A stretch of DNA of 64,000 bases, taken from NCBI GenBank assembly GCA_021795435.1, contig JAJYPJ010000009.1:1-64000 (forward strand). Reading direction: 5' to 3'. The notes under the pieces were generated by a model, which made no database searches, was not told the DNA's origin, and saw only the letters and a list, made by a program, of their open reading frames with translations. Positions 1-9,479 of this stretch are shown here, one piece after another. Source of the DNA: Pseudomonadota bacterium (GTDB lineage: Bacteria; Pseudomonadota; Gammaproteobacteria; Xanthomonadales; Rhodanobacteraceae). Both the position numbers and the translations under genes were made by a program. Position 1 is the first letter of the stretch. Each line of letters opens with the position of its first letter.

Positions 1-399
1 TTCGTTTTCGCCAAGGTCGCTGAGGGCGCGCGCCATGGTGCGCTCGCCGCAACCGCGCATCTGGGCCCACAGCGCGGCACCCGCCTCGGTCGGAATGACG
101 CGCACGCCCCGGCGGTCGTCGGGATTAGGCTCTCGACGCACGTAGCCTTTTTCGGCAAGGCCATCGAGGACGCGAGTCATCGCTCCGGCGTCGTGGCCCA
201 AGGCTTGGGCCAGCTCGGTTGGCGACAGCGCGCCACATTGCGCGAGCCGCTTCAGCGCGGCGTACTGGGTATGGTTGATCGCCAATCCATTGCCGGCCAG
301 TTCGCCTTCGAGCGTGCTGATGATGCGGGCACGCGCCAAACCCAGGAGCAGGCCCAGGTTTTCTTCGGCGCCAGGGGGAAGATGACAGATCGGGCTCAT
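1..399 (-). CDS. MarR-family transcriptional regulator (3' end outside window)
   Basis: Reading the minus strand from the ATG at 399 gives 133 residues with no stop before the window edge, so the C-terminus is missing. The pattern is a MarR winged helix: a helical N-terminus, a recognition-helix region at about residues 58-85 (SPTELAQALG followed by AMTRVLDGLAEKGYV) and a wing with the family signature DDRRGVRV at 94-101. MarR proteins are dimeric repressors that release DNA on binding a ligand. The gene is divergent from the PagL-like gene, and the 165-bp gap presumably holds both promoters. The ligand and targets cannot be read from sequence; autoregulation is only the usual family expectation. 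Confidence 0.85.
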   Translation of the reverse strand, partial: MSPICHLPPGAEENLGLLLGLARARIISTLEGELAGNGLAINHTQYAALKRLAQCGALSPTELAQALGHDAGAMTRVLDGLAEKGYVRREPNPDDRRGVRVIPTEAGAALWAQMRGCGERTMARALSDLGENE

Positions 400-564
400 G
401 GTCTTTATTGCATCAGCAACCAAATGAATAGTTTGTGCACGCCGTTATGACAGTGTTTAGCTATCATCGTTCAATGCTTGGGCAAAGCATGCCACAGCAA
501 CCTATGCCTAGGCAATTATAGCACCAAGCTGACTCCCGCCATCCCCGACCCTTCGGAGCGTTCC

Positions 565-1098
565 ATGTTCGTCAAGCAAGCGTTTAGAGTGTCTCCCGCG
601 CGCGCGGCGCAGGTGCTGTTGGCCGCAGCCGTGCTGGGCATTGGTTCGTCGCGTGCGGCGACGCTGGAACTGATGGGTGGGCGTAGCAAGACTTCGGGAT
701 GGCGCTGGACCGATGCGGCCTTCGTCGCCGCCGTTGGCGATGCGCGTCCATTCGCGTTGGGTGCCCACCGCTTCACCTGGGAGCCCGAAGCGGAACTCGG
801 CTGGATGGGCCCGCGCCCGCCGACGCGCCAGAATTTCCATGAGAATCTCGTGCACCCGGTCTGGATGATGATGGGCGGCGCGCGGATCGCCGGCTTCTGG
901 CGCAAGGCGTACTTCGGATTCGATGTTGCGCTGACGAAGAACCGCAGCGGCTCCCTGTCGAGTCCCTATGAATTCGTCAGTACGCTGGGGTGGCAGGGCG
1001 GACACTATCTGCTCGCCGTGCGCCACATCTCCAATGCGAGTTTCCACGAGCCCAATCTTGGCGAAACGATGTTCTTGCTTGGTGTGCGGTTCCAGTGA
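565..1098 (+). CDS. pagL: PagL-like lipid A 3-O-deacylase
   Basis: 177 residues from the ATG at 565, with a hydrophobic export signal (about residues 11-30, ending near SSRAA). An in-frame upstream start at 478 would put a non-signal-like stretch before it, so 565 is preferred. The C-terminal motif RHISNASFHEPN carries the PagL-type His (about 154) and Ser (about 156), with a nearby Glu (162 or 167) to complete the triad, and the protein ends in an aromatic-rich beta strand (GVRFQ) typical of outer-membrane barrels. PagL removes the 3-O-linked acyl chain of lipid A in the outer membrane. An exporter gene follows 43 bp downstream, but no functional link is evident. The family call is good; activity is inferred. 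Confidence 0.82.
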   Translation: MFVKQAFRVSPARAAQVLLAAAVLGIGSSRAATLELMGGRSKTSGWRWTDAAFVAAVGDARPFALGAHRFTWEPEAELGWMGPRPPTRQNFHENLVHPVWMMMGGARIAGFWRKAYFGFDVALTKNRSGSLSSPYEFVSTLGWQGGHYLLAVRHISNASFHEPNLGETMFLLGVRFQ

Positions 1099-1141
1099 GG
1101 CGCCATCCCATGCCGGCACCCTTCACCCGCTGTCCTGAGCC

Positions 1142-2938
1142 ATGAGCCGTTCGTCCGCGGCCGCCACGGCCGAGGGGTCATGGCCGACCCTCCGGGCGCT
1201 TCTGCCGTACCTGTGGCCCAGCGGAGAGCCGCGCTTGCGGGTGCAGTTCGTGCTGGCGGCCGTGTGCCTGCTTCTCGCAAAGGCGGCTACGGTCATCGTG
1301 CCTATCTACTACGCGCGCGCAGTGGATGTGCTGTCCACGCGTGGCGGCCCGCTGCTGGTTCCGGTGGCCCTGATCCTGGCGTACGCCGGCGTGCGCGTGC
1401 TGGCGGCCGGGTTCGATGCATTGCGCGACGCTCTTTTCGCGGCCACGCAACAACGCGCCGCGCGTACCGTAGCGCGCGAGACATTCGAGCACCTGCATGC
1501 CCTTTCGCTGCGATTCCACCTCGACCGCCAGACCGGGGGCTTGTCACGCGTCATCTTGCGCGGAACCAGCGGGATACAAACCGTGCTGCGCCTGGCCACT
1601 TTCAACGTCATCCCGACGCTGCTGCAGCTTGCCCTGACGGTCGGCGTGATGTGGCGGATGTTCAATTGGCGATATGCGCTGGTGACGATGGTTGCCGTGA
1701 CTGCCTACACGGTGTTCACCTTTGCCTTCACCGGGTGGCGGCTCAAATTCCGTCGCCAGATGAATGAAACGGACAATACGGCGCAAACGCGGGCCATCGA
1801 CAGCCTGATCAACTACGAAACAGTCAAATATTTTGGCAACGAGGCGCACGAAAGCCGACGCTTCGATGACTCGTTGGCCAACTACGAGCACGCTGCGGTT
1901 CGCTCGCAGGTCACGCTGGACGTGCTCAACTTCGGTCAGGCCACGATCATCGCCGTGGGGCTTGCAGGCATCATGCTGATGGCTGCCCGGGGCGTGGCGT
2001 CCGGCGACATGGGGGTGGGTCGATTCGTGCTGGTCAACACGTATCTGATCCAGCTTTACCAGCCACTGAACCTGCTGGGATTCGTTTATCGCGAATTCAA
2101 GCAGGCGCTTGTGGACATGGAGCAGATGTTCGCTCTCCTGCGACAGCCACAGGAAATCGTGGATTCGCCCGCGCCCACCGAGCTGCCCGCGCATGGCCAG
2201 CCATTGGCCGTGGTGTTCGACGGGGTCCGCTTCGGGTATGGGCCCGACCGCGAGATTCTCCACGGGGTGTCCTTCATCGTGCAACCGGGAAGCAAGGTGG
2301 CCCTGGTGGGCCCGACCGGATCGGGCAAGTCCACCATATCGCGGTTGCTCTTCCGCTTTTACGAGGTCACGGCAGGCGCGATCCGCGTCGACGGCAAGGA
2401 CTTACGAAGCATTTCGCAGGCGTCGCTGCGGGCCGCCATCGGCGTGGTGCCGCAGGACACGGTGCTGTTCAACGACAGCATGCGTTACAACATCGCCTAT
2501 GGGCGACCTGACGCGACCGATGCCGAAATCGAGCAGGCTGCGAAGTTGGCACAGATCCACGATTTCATCATCCAGCTGCCGGACGGCTACGCAACGCGCG
2601 TGGGCGAGCGCGGACTGAAGCTGTCGGGCGGCGAGAGGCAACGCGTCGCCATCGCTCGCACGATCCTGAAAAATCCACGCCTGATCATCCTTGACGAGGC
2701 AACCAGCGCGCTCGACACCGCGACGGAGCAGGAGATCAGCGTGGCGCTCCGGCAGGTTGCGCGAGATCGCACGACGTTGGTCATCGCGCACCGCTTGTCC
2801 ACCGTCACTGACGCAGACGAAATCATCGTCCTGCGGAAGGGCGCGATCGTCGAGCGTGGAACGCACGCTGGCCTGCTGGCGCGCGGCGGGATCTACGCGG
2901 CCATGTGGGCGGCCCAGGCGGACGTGGCCAGCCCGTAG
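1142..2938 (+). CDS. ABC transporter, Atm1/HMT1-type permease-ATPase fusion
   Basis: A 598-residue half-transporter. The N-terminal half is a six-helix exporter domain (about residues 35-330) containing ETVKYFGNE at 226-234, a stretch characteristic of the Atm1/ABCB7/HMT1 group. The C-terminal ATPase has Walker A GPTGSGKST at 390-398, signature LSGGERQR at 494-501 and Walker B LIILDEATSALD just after. Bacterial Atm1 proteins act as inner-membrane homodimers exporting glutathione-linked compounds or metal-glutathione conjugates; the substrate here is inferred. Length and domain order are normal. The gene sits between the PagL-like gene and an esterase with short gaps, so it may be co-transcribed with them. 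Confidence 0.9.
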   Translation: MSRSSAAATAEGSWPTLRALLPYLWPSGEPRLRVQFVLAAVCLLLAKAATVIVPIYYARAVDVLSTRGGPLLVPVALILAYAGVRVLAAGFDALRDALFAATQQRAARTVARETFEHLHALSLRFHLDRQTGGLSRVILRGTSGIQTVLRLATFNVIPTLLQLALTVGVMWRMFNWRYALVTMVAVTAYTVFTFAFTGWRLKFRRQMNETDNTAQTRAIDSLINYETVKYFGNEAHESRRFDDSLANYEHAAVRSQVTLDVLNFGQATIIAVGLAGIMLMAARGVASGDMGVGRFVLVNTYLIQLYQPLNLLGFVYREFKQALVDMEQMFALLRQPQEIVDSPAPTELPAHGQPLAVVFDGVRFGYGPDREILHGVSFIVQPGSKVALVGPTGSGKSTISRLLFRFYEVTAGAIRVDGKDLRSISQASLRAAIGVVPQDTVLFNDSMRYNIAYGRPDATDAEIEQAAKLAQIHDFIIQLPDGYATRVGERGLKLSGGERQRVAIARTILKNPRLIILDEATSALDTATEQEISVALRQVARDRTTLVIAHRLSTVTDADEIIVLRKGAIVERGTHAGLLARGGIYAAMWAAQADVASP

Positions 2939-2968
2939 GCGGCCGAGGCCGGAGGACTCGCAGGCACG

Positions 2969-3664
2969 ATGGCCTTGCGGCATGCTTGGGCCATGGGAAC
3001 CCCGATGACACCGTTGCTCCCCGCCGTCGAGCTTGATACCGGCCCTGCCCCGAGGCATGCCTTGCTCTGGTTGCACGGCCTGGGGGCCGATGGACATGAC
3101 TTCGCCCCGATTGTTCCCGAGCTGGCGCGAGGCCTCCCGCCGATGCGGTGCATATTTCCGCATGCACCTTATCGTGCCGTTACCCTCAACGGTGGCATGC
3201 GCGTCCGCGCTTGGTACGACATCCGCGGCATCGATCTGGGCCATCGCGTCGACAACGAGGGGCTGCAGCAGTCCGTAGCCCAGGCGCGGGCATGGCTGGA
3301 ATCCCTGCACGAGGTGCATGGCATTCCGCCGAGCAGGCAGCTGCTGGCGGGATTCTCGCAAGGTGGCGCCGTAGCCCTGGCCGCGGCGCTTGCACTCGAC
3401 CAACCCCTGGCGGGTGTGGTCGCGCTCTCGACCTACCTTCCGCAGACGGCAATCCCCTCCACGGTTGCACCGATGCGGCAGATCTTCATGGCTCATGGCA
3501 GTTTCGACCCGATCGTGCCCCAGTCGCTCGGCGAGGCCGCGTGCGCGCAATTGCGCAGTCAGGGTCATTCAGTCGAATGGCACAGCTATCCCATGCCGCA
3601 TGCAGTTCTGCCACAGGAGATAGCCGACCTTCGTGCATGGCTCGTTCACCGCGTCGGCAGCTGA
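2969..3664 (+). CDS. alpha/beta-hydrolase carboxylesterase (EstB/acyl-protein thioesterase group)
   Basis: A 231-residue alpha/beta hydrolase of the phospholipase/carboxylesterase family. The nucleophile elbow is GFSQGG with Ser130; the acid is probably Asp180 in GSFDPIVP and the base His211 in MPHAV, all in the expected order and spacing. The early strand WLHGLGADGHDF supplies the oxyanion region. A GGAGG lies 13 bp before the ATG at 2969; an internal Met at residue 9 is an alternative start. Family members hydrolyse short-chain esters or acyl-protein thioesters in the cytoplasm. The stop is only 3 bp before the next gene, so it probably shares the algZ-algR-hemC transcript. Confidence 0.88.
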   Translation: MALRHAWAMGTPMTPLLPAVELDTGPAPRHALLWLHGLGADGHDFAPIVPELARGLPPMRCIFPHAPYRAVTLNGGMRVRAWYDIRGIDLGHRVDNEGLQQSVAQARAWLESLHEVHGIPPSRQLLAGFSQGGAVALAAALALDQPLAGVVALSTYLPQTAIPSTVAPMRQIFMAHGSFDPIVPQSLGEAACAQLRSQGHSVEWHSYPMPHAVLPQEIADLRAWLVHRVGS

Positions 3665-3667
3665 GCG

Positions 3668-4687
3668 ATGCGTGTCCCACGGCGCGACTTGCCGGAGTTC
3701 TGCCGCAGCGGCGAACTGCTGGCGCTGCTGGCGGTCGCCCTGCTCGTGGCCGTCATCATGCAACTGGCCCCTGCGGCGGACCCTCGCCTGCGGGTCTGGT
3801 CGCTGGCGATCCTGTTTGCAGCATGGCTGGCAACGTTGCTCGGCGTCGTGCTCTGCAAGACGCGCCCCGTGTTGATGCGACTGCCGGGCGCCTGGCCCTG
3901 GGCTGCGGCTTGGCTGTTGGCGGTCCTCGTCACGATGATGGCCGCTGCCGTGGTTTGGATGCTGGACCATGCGCTGGGAACCGGCCTCGCCGCCCGCGAT
4001 GGCGGCCGATTCGTGTTGGGAAGTGCCTCCGCCACCGCGCTGGTCGGCGCGGCACTCTTGCGGTATCTCTGGGTGATGGGACAGTGGCGCGAGCGCCACG
4101 ATGCGCTGGTCCGGGCACGCCTGGACGCACTGCAGGCCCGAATTCGCCCCCATTTCCTGTTCAATAGCCTGAATACCGCGCTGGCATTGGTCCCCATCGA
4201 CCCCACGGCCGCCGCACGAACACTGGAGAACCTCGCCGACCTCTTCCGCGCCGCCCTGGACGACAGCGACACGGGCACGCTGGGCGAGGAGCTCGACTTG
4301 GTCGACGGCTATCTGGCGATCGAGCAGCTCCGGCTGGGCGAACGGCTGCGCATTGAGTGCGACTGGGGTGACCTGCCGAGGGGCATGCCACTCCCCCGCT
4401 TGCTACTGCAGCCGCTCGTGGAAAACGCCATCGTGCATGGTATCGCCGCACGTTCGGAGGGCGGCACACTGCGCCTGCGGGGGGGGCGTCGCAACGGCCA
4501 GGTCGAGATCCAGGTGGTCAATCCACTGCCTGAAACACCTGCACGCATCGGAACCGGACATGGGCTCGCCAATGTACGGGCTCGCATCGGCTACCATTTT
4601 GGCGGTCACGCGACCATCGATGCGGGCGTAATCGATGCGCGTTGGCATCTCACCCTACGGTTGCCCGATGCGTATCCTCATCGCTGA
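3668..4687 (+). CDS. algZ: LytS/YehU-type sensor histidine kinase, AlgZ-like
   Basis: A 339-residue membrane histidine kinase. Four hydrophobic helices fill about residues 15-135, followed by the His_kinase domain of the LytS/YehU family: RPHFLFNSLN with phospho-acceptor His162, then the N-box ENAIVHGIA and a short ATPase domain ending in a glycine-rich GTGHGLANVRAR. This architecture lacks a classical HisKA domain, as in Pseudomonas AlgZ/FimS. Its 3' end overlaps the AlgR-like regulator by 20 bp, so the pair is translationally coupled. In pseudomonads and xanthomonads the pair controls surface polysaccharide and type IV pilus genes and sits beside hemC, exactly as here; the regulon in this organism is unknown. 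Confidence 0.88.
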   Translation: MRVPRRDLPEFCRSGELLALLAVALLVAVIMQLAPAADPRLRVWSLAILFAAWLATLLGVVLCKTRPVLMRLPGAWPWAAAWLLAVLVTMMAAAVVWMLDHALGTGLAARDGGRFVLGSASATALVGAALLRYLWVMGQWRERHDALVRARLDALQARIRPHFLFNSLNTALALVPIDPTAAARTLENLADLFRAALDDSDTGTLGEELDLVDGYLAIEQLRLGERLRIECDWGDLPRGMPLPRLLLQPLVENAIVHGIAARSEGGTLRLRGGRRNGQVEIQVVNPLPETPARIGTGHGLANVRARIGYHFGGHATIDAGVIDARWHLTLRLPDAYPHR

Positions 4688-5372
4688 TGACGAGTCACTC
4701 GCGCGGACCCGGCTCGAGGCGTTGCTGCGGGAGTGCGGCGGAGCAACGCCGGTGGCCAGCGTCGGCAATGCGCAATCCCTCCTCGCGGCAATAGCCGTCC
4801 ATCGGCCAGACGTCGTCCTGCTCGACATCGACATGCCAGGCGTCGACGGATTGTCGATCGCGCATCGCATCGCATGCGTGCAATCTCCGCCTCAGGTCGT
4901 CTTCTGCACGGCCCATCCCCAGCATGCGTTGCGCGCCTATGAGTTGAAGGCGGCCGATTACCTGCTGAAGCCGGTTCGACTCGAACGCCTGCGCGAGGCG
5001 CTGGATCGTGCGCGCAAGCTCCGAGGCGAGCGCAGTCTCGAACGCCCGCACCTCAGCGGCCTCGTGCGCGGCCTGCCCCATCGGATCCCACTGGACGACG
5101 TATTTGCGCTCGTTGCCGACGCCAAGTACGTGACGGTGCACCATGCCGGTGGCGAGATGCTGATCGAGGCATCGCTCCGCACGCTTGAGCGTGCATTCCC
5201 GGAGCGGCTGCTGCGTTTGCACCGCAACTGCCTCGTGCCGCGCGAGCGGATCGTGGGACTGGCCTCGCTGCCCGATGGCCGTTTGGTGGCGCAACTGGCT
5301 GGAAGCAGCCTGAACCCGGAAATCAGCCGACGCAACCTCGCGAGCGTTCGCGAATGGTTGCGCCCATCATGA
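4668..5372 (+). CDS. algR: LytTR-family response regulator, AlgR-like
   Basis: 234 residues from the ATG at 4668, whose product begins MRILIADDE, the standard receiver start; an in-frame ATG 33 bp upstream would add a non-conserved leader. Receiver domain at 1-120 with acidic pocket DDE, phospho-acceptor Asp53 in LLDID, and the conserved Lys in YLLKPV. The C-terminal half (about 135-234) is a LytTR DNA-binding domain, recognisable from [20 protein letters not shown] and RLHRNCLV. The partner kinase is the overlapping upstream gene, and hemC starts 7 bp after the stop. AlgR-type regulators bind DNA when phosphorylated; targets are not visible in this window. Confidence 0.9.
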   Translation: MRILIADDESLARTRLEALLRECGGATPVASVGNAQSLLAAIAVHRPDVVLLDIDMPGVDGLSIAHRIACVQSPPQVVFCTAHPQHALRAYELKAADYLLKPVRLERLREALDRARKLRGERSLERPHLSGLVRGLPHRIPLDDVFALVADAKYVTVHHAGGEMLIEASLRTLERAFPERLLRLHRNCLVPRERIVGLASLPDGRLVAQLAGSSLNPEISRRNLASVREWLRPS

Positions 5373-5379
5373 GGAGCCC

Positions 5380-6297
5380 ATGAGTTCCATGCCGCTACGC
5401 ATAGCCACCCGGAAAAGTGCCCTCGCCCTGTGGCAAGCGGAGCATGTCGCCGCTCGACTGCGCCTCGCTCATCCTGCGCTGTCGGTCGAGCTGGTACCCA
5501 TGAGTACGCGCGGCGACGACATCCAGGATCGGCCGCTGGCGGCCCTGGGCGGCAAAGGCTTGTTCCTGAAGGAACTGGAAATCGCCATGCTGGACGGTCG
5601 TGCCGACATCGCGGTGCACTCCCTGAAGGATGTTCCGGCCGATTTGGAGCCCGGCTTCTCGCTCGCCGCGGTCCTGCCGCGCGCCGACTCGGCGGACGCG
5701 TTCGTCAGCAATGCCCATGCCGAGCTAGCATCATTGCCTCCCGGCGCGCGCGTCGGGACTTCATCGCTTCGCCGGCAGGCGCAGCTGCGCGCATTGCGTC
5801 CAGACCTCCAATTGCTCGATTTGCGCGGTAACCTGCAAACGCGGCTTGCCAAACTTGATGCTGGACACTACGACGCGATCATCCTGGCCGCTGCCGGCCT
5901 GGAGCGGCTAGGGCTTGCGGCTCGCATTCGCAGCCTGCTGGTCGCGCCCGACTGGTTGCCTGCGCCTGGTCAGGCGGCGATCGCGGTGGAGGCGCGCCGC
6001 GGCGATGCACGGATCGCCGAGCTCATGGCCCCGCTGCACGACGATGAAACCGCGGCCTGCACAGCCGCCGAGCGGGCATTCAACGCGGGGCTCGGGGGGA
6101 GTTGCACCCTGCCCGTGGCTGCGCATGCCGTGCTTGGCGAACGGGAGCTTTACCTGCACGGCCTGGTGGGCAACGCGTCGACCGGCGAACTGATGCGCGC
6201 GGTGCAGAGCGGTGCGCCAGAGGAACCGGAGGCGCTCGGCCAGGCATTGGCGGCCCAACTGCTGCTTGCAGGCGCCGATCGCCTTCTCTCGGCCTAG
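5380..6297 (+). CDS. hemC: porphobilinogen deaminase (hydroxymethylbilane synthase)
   Basis: A 305-residue enzyme that polymerises four porphobilinogens into hydroxymethylbilane in cytosolic tetrapyrrole synthesis. The N-terminus has [26 protein letters not shown] and HSLKDVP form the substrate and cofactor site; [11 protein letters not shown] and [10 protein letters not shown] follow. The cofactor-anchoring cysteine is Cys242 in GGSCTLPVA, the same position as in E. coli. Length is normal. The algZR-hemC order is conserved in related genomes. Its stop codon overlaps the stop of the convergent DUF481 gene within the 4-bp palindrome CTAG at 6294-6297, leaving no room for an intergenic terminator. 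Confidence 0.97.
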   Translation: MSSMPLRIATRKSALALWQAEHVAARLRLAHPALSVELVPMSTRGDDIQDRPLAALGGKGLFLKELEIAMLDGRADIAVHSLKDVPADLEPGFSLAAVLPRADSADAFVSNAHAELASLPPGARVGTSSLRRQAQLRALRPDLQLLDLRGNLQTRLAKLDAGHYDAIILAAAGLERLGLAARIRSLLVAPDWLPAPGQAAIAVEARRGDARIAELMAPLHDDETAACTAAERAFNAGLGGSCTLPVAAHAVLGERELYLHGLVGNASTGELMRAVQSGAPEEPEALGQALAAQLLLAGADRLLSA

Positions 6298-7115
6298 AAG
6301 TCGTACACGACGTTGGTGGTCAACAACGTATCGGTCTTCGCGGTGCCTCCATTCGGGTTGAGCAGGAGGACGTTGTTCAGTTTCGTGTTGTGGCGGATCT
6401 GGTAGCCGAGCTTGAGGGCGAGCCGCTTGTTCATCTGCACCACCAGGCTGGTGGTGTTCTCTGCGAACGTATCGAAGCCTGCGGCTTCAATGAGCAAATG
6501 GTTCTCGATGCGCGTGTTGCCGGTCAGTTGCTGGCTGTAGTTGATCGCGCCACGACCGATTGCCGCGGTGTGGGACGTCGTGGATCCGGCGACACGGTAA
6601 CGCTTGAAGCCGGGTCCCAGCTCGAAATCAAGGTCGGTCGATTGGTTCTTCAGCAGGACATGCCCCCAGTTCACGGCAATCGCGGCCTGGTAGCGGTACG
6701 AAGAGAAGCTGTCATGGTCGTAGCGCATCGTGCTGACCAGTCGGTTCGCTGGATCAAGCACGAGCCCTGCGCTTCCGCCGACGGTGTAACGGTTCGCCGT
6801 GACGCGATACTGATTGACGTTGATCGGCGTTCCGCCGGGTCCGGGCGTGCTGACGCTGGTCTCGCCGCGGCTGCGCAGGGCACTGGCGTCGAAGTGGTAG
6901 ATCCAGCGGTCCGAGAGAAACTTGAGGTCCAGTCCAGCATTCAGGTTCTGTGAACGCGTATTGCCCGTTGTGGCGGCCAAGCCCAGTTGACCGCTGCCGC
7001 TCCAACCCTTCTTGTGGGCCTTGCCACTACCGGAGGCTGCGGCCTGGGCAGGCAGGCACTGCGCCGCCCCCAGCAGGAGCGTGAAGAACAGGGTGACGGC
7101 GGATCGGCTTCTCAT
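6294..7115 (-). CDS. DUF481 outer-membrane beta-barrel protein (YdiY-like)
   Basis: 273 residues with a clear signal peptide (hydrophobic to about residue 18, then QCLPAQAAA). The mature part is an alternation of short amphipathic strands rich in Gly, Asn, Thr and aromatic residues, starting with [20 protein letters not shown], and ends in VVYDF with a terminal Phe. This matches DUF481 proteins, which are predicted outer-membrane barrels like E. coli YdiY and whose function is not established. It is convergent with hemC, sharing the CTAG stop overlap, and divergent from the WYL regulator at 7262, which could control it; that is a guess from position only. Confidence 0.85.
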   Translation of the reverse strand: MRSRSAVTLFFTLLLGAAQCLPAQAAASGSGKAHKKGWSGSGQLGLAATTGNTRSQNLNAGLDLKFLSDRWIYHFDASALRSRGETSVSTPGPGGTPINVNQYRVTANRYTVGGSAGLVLDPANRLVSTMRYDHDSFSSYRYQAAIAVNWGHVLLKNQSTDLDFELGPGFKRYRVAGSTTSHTAAIGRGAINYSQQLTGNTRIENHLLIEAAGFDTFAENTTSLVVQMNKRLALKLGYQIRHNTKLNNVLLLNPNGGTAKTDTLLTTNVVYDF

Positions 7116-7261
7116 CGTATGCTCGCTGACGCAAATGGTGCGCGCACCCAGTGCGCGCGCACTTTATATGGCGACCGCGCGGGACCGCGGAAAGTTCCGC
7201 GTCCGCTTGCTGCGGACTCGTCGTGCTCGCATGCTAGCGATACTGCCCAAGGACCCTCGCC

Positions 7262-8248
7262 ATGGACCGCTACGAACGCATCGTGCTGCTTCATCGGCTC
7301 CTGCATGCGTCGCGAAGGCCGGTGCCACTGACGAAACTGATGGATGAGCTCGGTTGCTCGCGCGCCACCGTGTACCGTGACATCGCCTATCTCCGCGACG
7401 CTCTGGGCGCGCCGATCGAGGGTGGAGACGGCGACTGCGCCAGCTTTCGTTATGCGCAACAAGAGACCGCGCGTTTCGAGCTTCCGGGGTTCTGGCTGAG
7501 TAGCGATGAACTGGCGGCGCTCTTGGCCATGCACGAGGTCGTTGCGCGAGCGGATCCGGGGGTACTTTCCGGCGCGCTTGCCCCCTTCCGCGCACGCATT
7601 GAGCGTTTGCTCACGGAACATGCCGCGGGCACCGCACTCCCGATGGGCCGTGTGCGCGTGCTTGCGCATGGCGTGCGCCAGCTGGACCAGCATCTGTTCC
7701 GGACCGTGGCCGCGGCCGTATTGGCGCGGCAACGGCTGCGCTTTGCCTACCGTGCGCGGTCCACGGGCAATGAGAGTCGGAGAGTTGTGTCGCCGCAACG
7801 GCTGGTGCATTACAGGGACAATTGGTATCTGGATGCTTGGGACGAAGGCAAGGACGCATTGCGCAGCTTCGCGGTGGAGCGGATGCGGGAAGTCGAGAAG
7901 CTGCCTGATCGCGCCCGGGATGTGCCGGACGCGGAACTGGATGCCGTGCTCGCGGCAGGATATGGAATCTTCTCCGGAGCGCCCCGTGCAGTGGCCGTCA
8001 TTCATTTCAGTGCGCACGCGGCGCGTTGGGTGTCGGATACCCGGTGGCATTCGCAGCAGGAGGGACGGTACCTGCCCGACGGCCGCTATGAGCTGAAGCT
8101 GCCCTATGCCAGTTCGCGCGAGTTGCTCATGGATGTGCTGAAGTTCGGCCCTGACGCCGAAGTGGTGGCGCCCCTGCCGCTTCGGGAGGAGATGAAGTCG
8201 TTGCTGGCGCTGGCGCAGCGCGTCTATGAGAAGGCGCCGCGCGCATGA
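7262..8248 (+). CDS. WYL-domain transcriptional regulator (DeoR-like HTH)
   Basis: A 328-residue protein with an N-terminal winged helix-turn-helix (about residues 1-60, with TKLMDELGCSRATVYRDIAYL) and a central WYL domain around 140-215 that literally contains NWYLDAWDEGKD preceded by RLVHYRD. The C-terminal WCX extension (about 235-325) ends with FGPDAEVVAPLPLREEM. WYL proteins sense ligands, often nucleic acids or nucleotides, and regulate DNA-damage or defence genes, but many are housekeeping; no defence genes are nearby. It overlaps the patatin gene by 4 bp (ATGA), so the two are translated together, and it is divergent from the DUF481 gene. Targets are unknown. Confidence 0.9.
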   Translation: MDRYERIVLLHRLLHASRRPVPLTKLMDELGCSRATVYRDIAYLRDALGAPIEGGDGDCASFRYAQQETARFELPGFWLSSDELAALLAMHEVVARADPGVLSGALAPFRARIERLLTEHAAGTALPMGRVRVLAHGVRQLDQHLFRTVAAAVLARQRLRFAYRARSTGNESRRVVSPQRLVHYRDNWYLDAWDEGKDALRSFAVERMREVEKLPDRARDVPDAELDAVLAAGYGIFSGAPRAVAVIHFSAHAARWVSDTRWHSQQEGRYLPDGRYELKLPYASSRELLMDVLKFGPDAEVVAPLPLREEMKSLLALAQRVYEKAPRA

Positions 8249-9213
8249 TCCCGTCGACTCCGCACGGCAAGCCTCGCGTCGCGCTGGCCCTGGGATCCGG
8301 CGGCGCGAGGGGCATGGCGCACATCGGCGTCATCGCCGCCCTGCAGGAGGCAGGCTTCTCGATCAGTGCGATTGCCGGAAGCTCCATGGGTGCACTCATC
8401 GGTGGCATCCATGCGCTCGGTCGACTCGAGGTTTACCAGGACTGGGTCAGTTCACTCGACCGCCTCGACGTGCTCCGTCTGGTCGATTGGACCCTGCGTG
8501 GCCCGGGGCTCATCAAGGGTGATCGGATCATCAATACCGTCCGCGACCTCGTCGGGGATGCGGATATCGAAAGCCTTCCCATTGGCTTCACGGCCGTCGC
8601 CACGGACCTGGAGCGCCAGCGCGAAGTCTGGCTGTCTCGCGGGCCCCTATTTGACGCGATCCGTGCATCCATCGCCATTCCCACGGTGTTTCACCCGCAC
8701 GCCGTTGATGGGCACTTGCTGGTGGACGGCGGCTTGCTCAACCCGGTCCCGGTCACGCCTTTGCTGCGGGAGAGCTATGACGTTCTGGTTGCCGTAAGCC
8801 TTGACGGGGCCCGTCGTGGCATGGCGGCGCCGCCACCTGCGCCGGCTGCCGGGCCTTACCGGCAGAGGATCGCCGGATTCGTTCAGCATCTCATTGGCCG
8901 GGACGATGCCAATGGGCATGATGCCGAGACCCCGCTGCCTGCGCCGGGCCTGATTGGCTTGATGGGCCAGTCGCTTGAACTGATGCAGGGCAACTTGGCG
9001 AGGCTCAGGCTTGCGGCGTACCGGCCGGATCTGCTCATCGAGTTGCCGCGGGATAGTTGCGCGCTCTACGAGTTCTATCGCGCCGGAGAAATGATCGCGC
9101 TTGGCCACGCTGAAGCAACGCGTGCCCTCAAGGGTTGGAAGCCGTCGCTCTCGTCCGCCGAAGGGCGGGCAGGCGACCATGGCTCACCCCAGGACTTGCC
9201 GGCGCACGACTGA
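8245..9213 (+). CDS. patatin-like phospholipase (RssA group)
   Basis: A 322-residue patatin-fold hydrolase. The oxyanion loop GSGGARGMAHIGV is at residues 17-29, the nucleophile elbow GSSMG has Ser47, and the catalytic Asp161 lies in DGG; this Ser-Asp dyad is complete. It resembles the E. coli RssA/YchK subgroup of bacterial patatins, which cleave acyl chains from phospholipids and related lipids. No signal peptide is seen, so it is probably cytoplasmic or peripheral to the inner membrane. It starts within the stop of the WYL regulator gene (ATGA). The C-terminal 40 residues are low in conserved pattern and may be a disordered tail. Confidence 0.9.
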   Translation: MIPSTPHGKPRVALALGSGGARGMAHIGVIAALQEAGFSISAIAGSSMGALIGGIHALGRLEVYQDWVSSLDRLDVLRLVDWTLRGPGLIKGDRIINTVRDLVGDADIESLPIGFTAVATDLERQREVWLSRGPLFDAIRASIAIPTVFHPHAVDGHLLVDGGLLNPVPVTPLLRESYDVLVAVSLDGARRGMAAPPPAPAAGPYRQRIAGFVQHLIGRDDANGHDAETPLPAPGLIGLMGQSLELMQGNLARLRLAAYRPDLLIELPRDSCALYEFYRAGEMIALGHAEATRALKGWKPSLSSAEGRAGDHGSPQDLPAHD

Positions 9214-9479
9214 AATCGCTCCCCGGCAAGTTCCCGCGGGGCCGGGCGGCGTTTGCCAGGCAGGAGGGTGACTCGACCGCGGGTTGCCGCCGCCATCGAC
9301 GATGAGCTTGTCGTACCGGCCTGGCGGGCTGCACAAGGATCAACCGGAGGTCCTGACCGTGCATGGACTCCCGCGGGCACCCGAGGCCGCATCCAGGGCG
9401 GCGCGCGGCGGTGCCGCTCCAACGCGATAGCGGCCGGCTCGGCCTGCGCGGGTCCGGTTCCGCGAACGGGGCGGGATGG

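Noticed and set aside
2402..3568. 388-codon minus-strand frame opposite the Atm1 and esterase genes
   Set aside because: No family pattern; both plus-strand genes have complete motifs.
7262..9213. WYL regulator as sign of a defence island
   Set aside because: Its neighbours are a patatin-like lipase and a DUF481 barrel protein; no nuclease, helicase or CBASS-type synthase gene is present, so a phage-defence patatin system is not supported.
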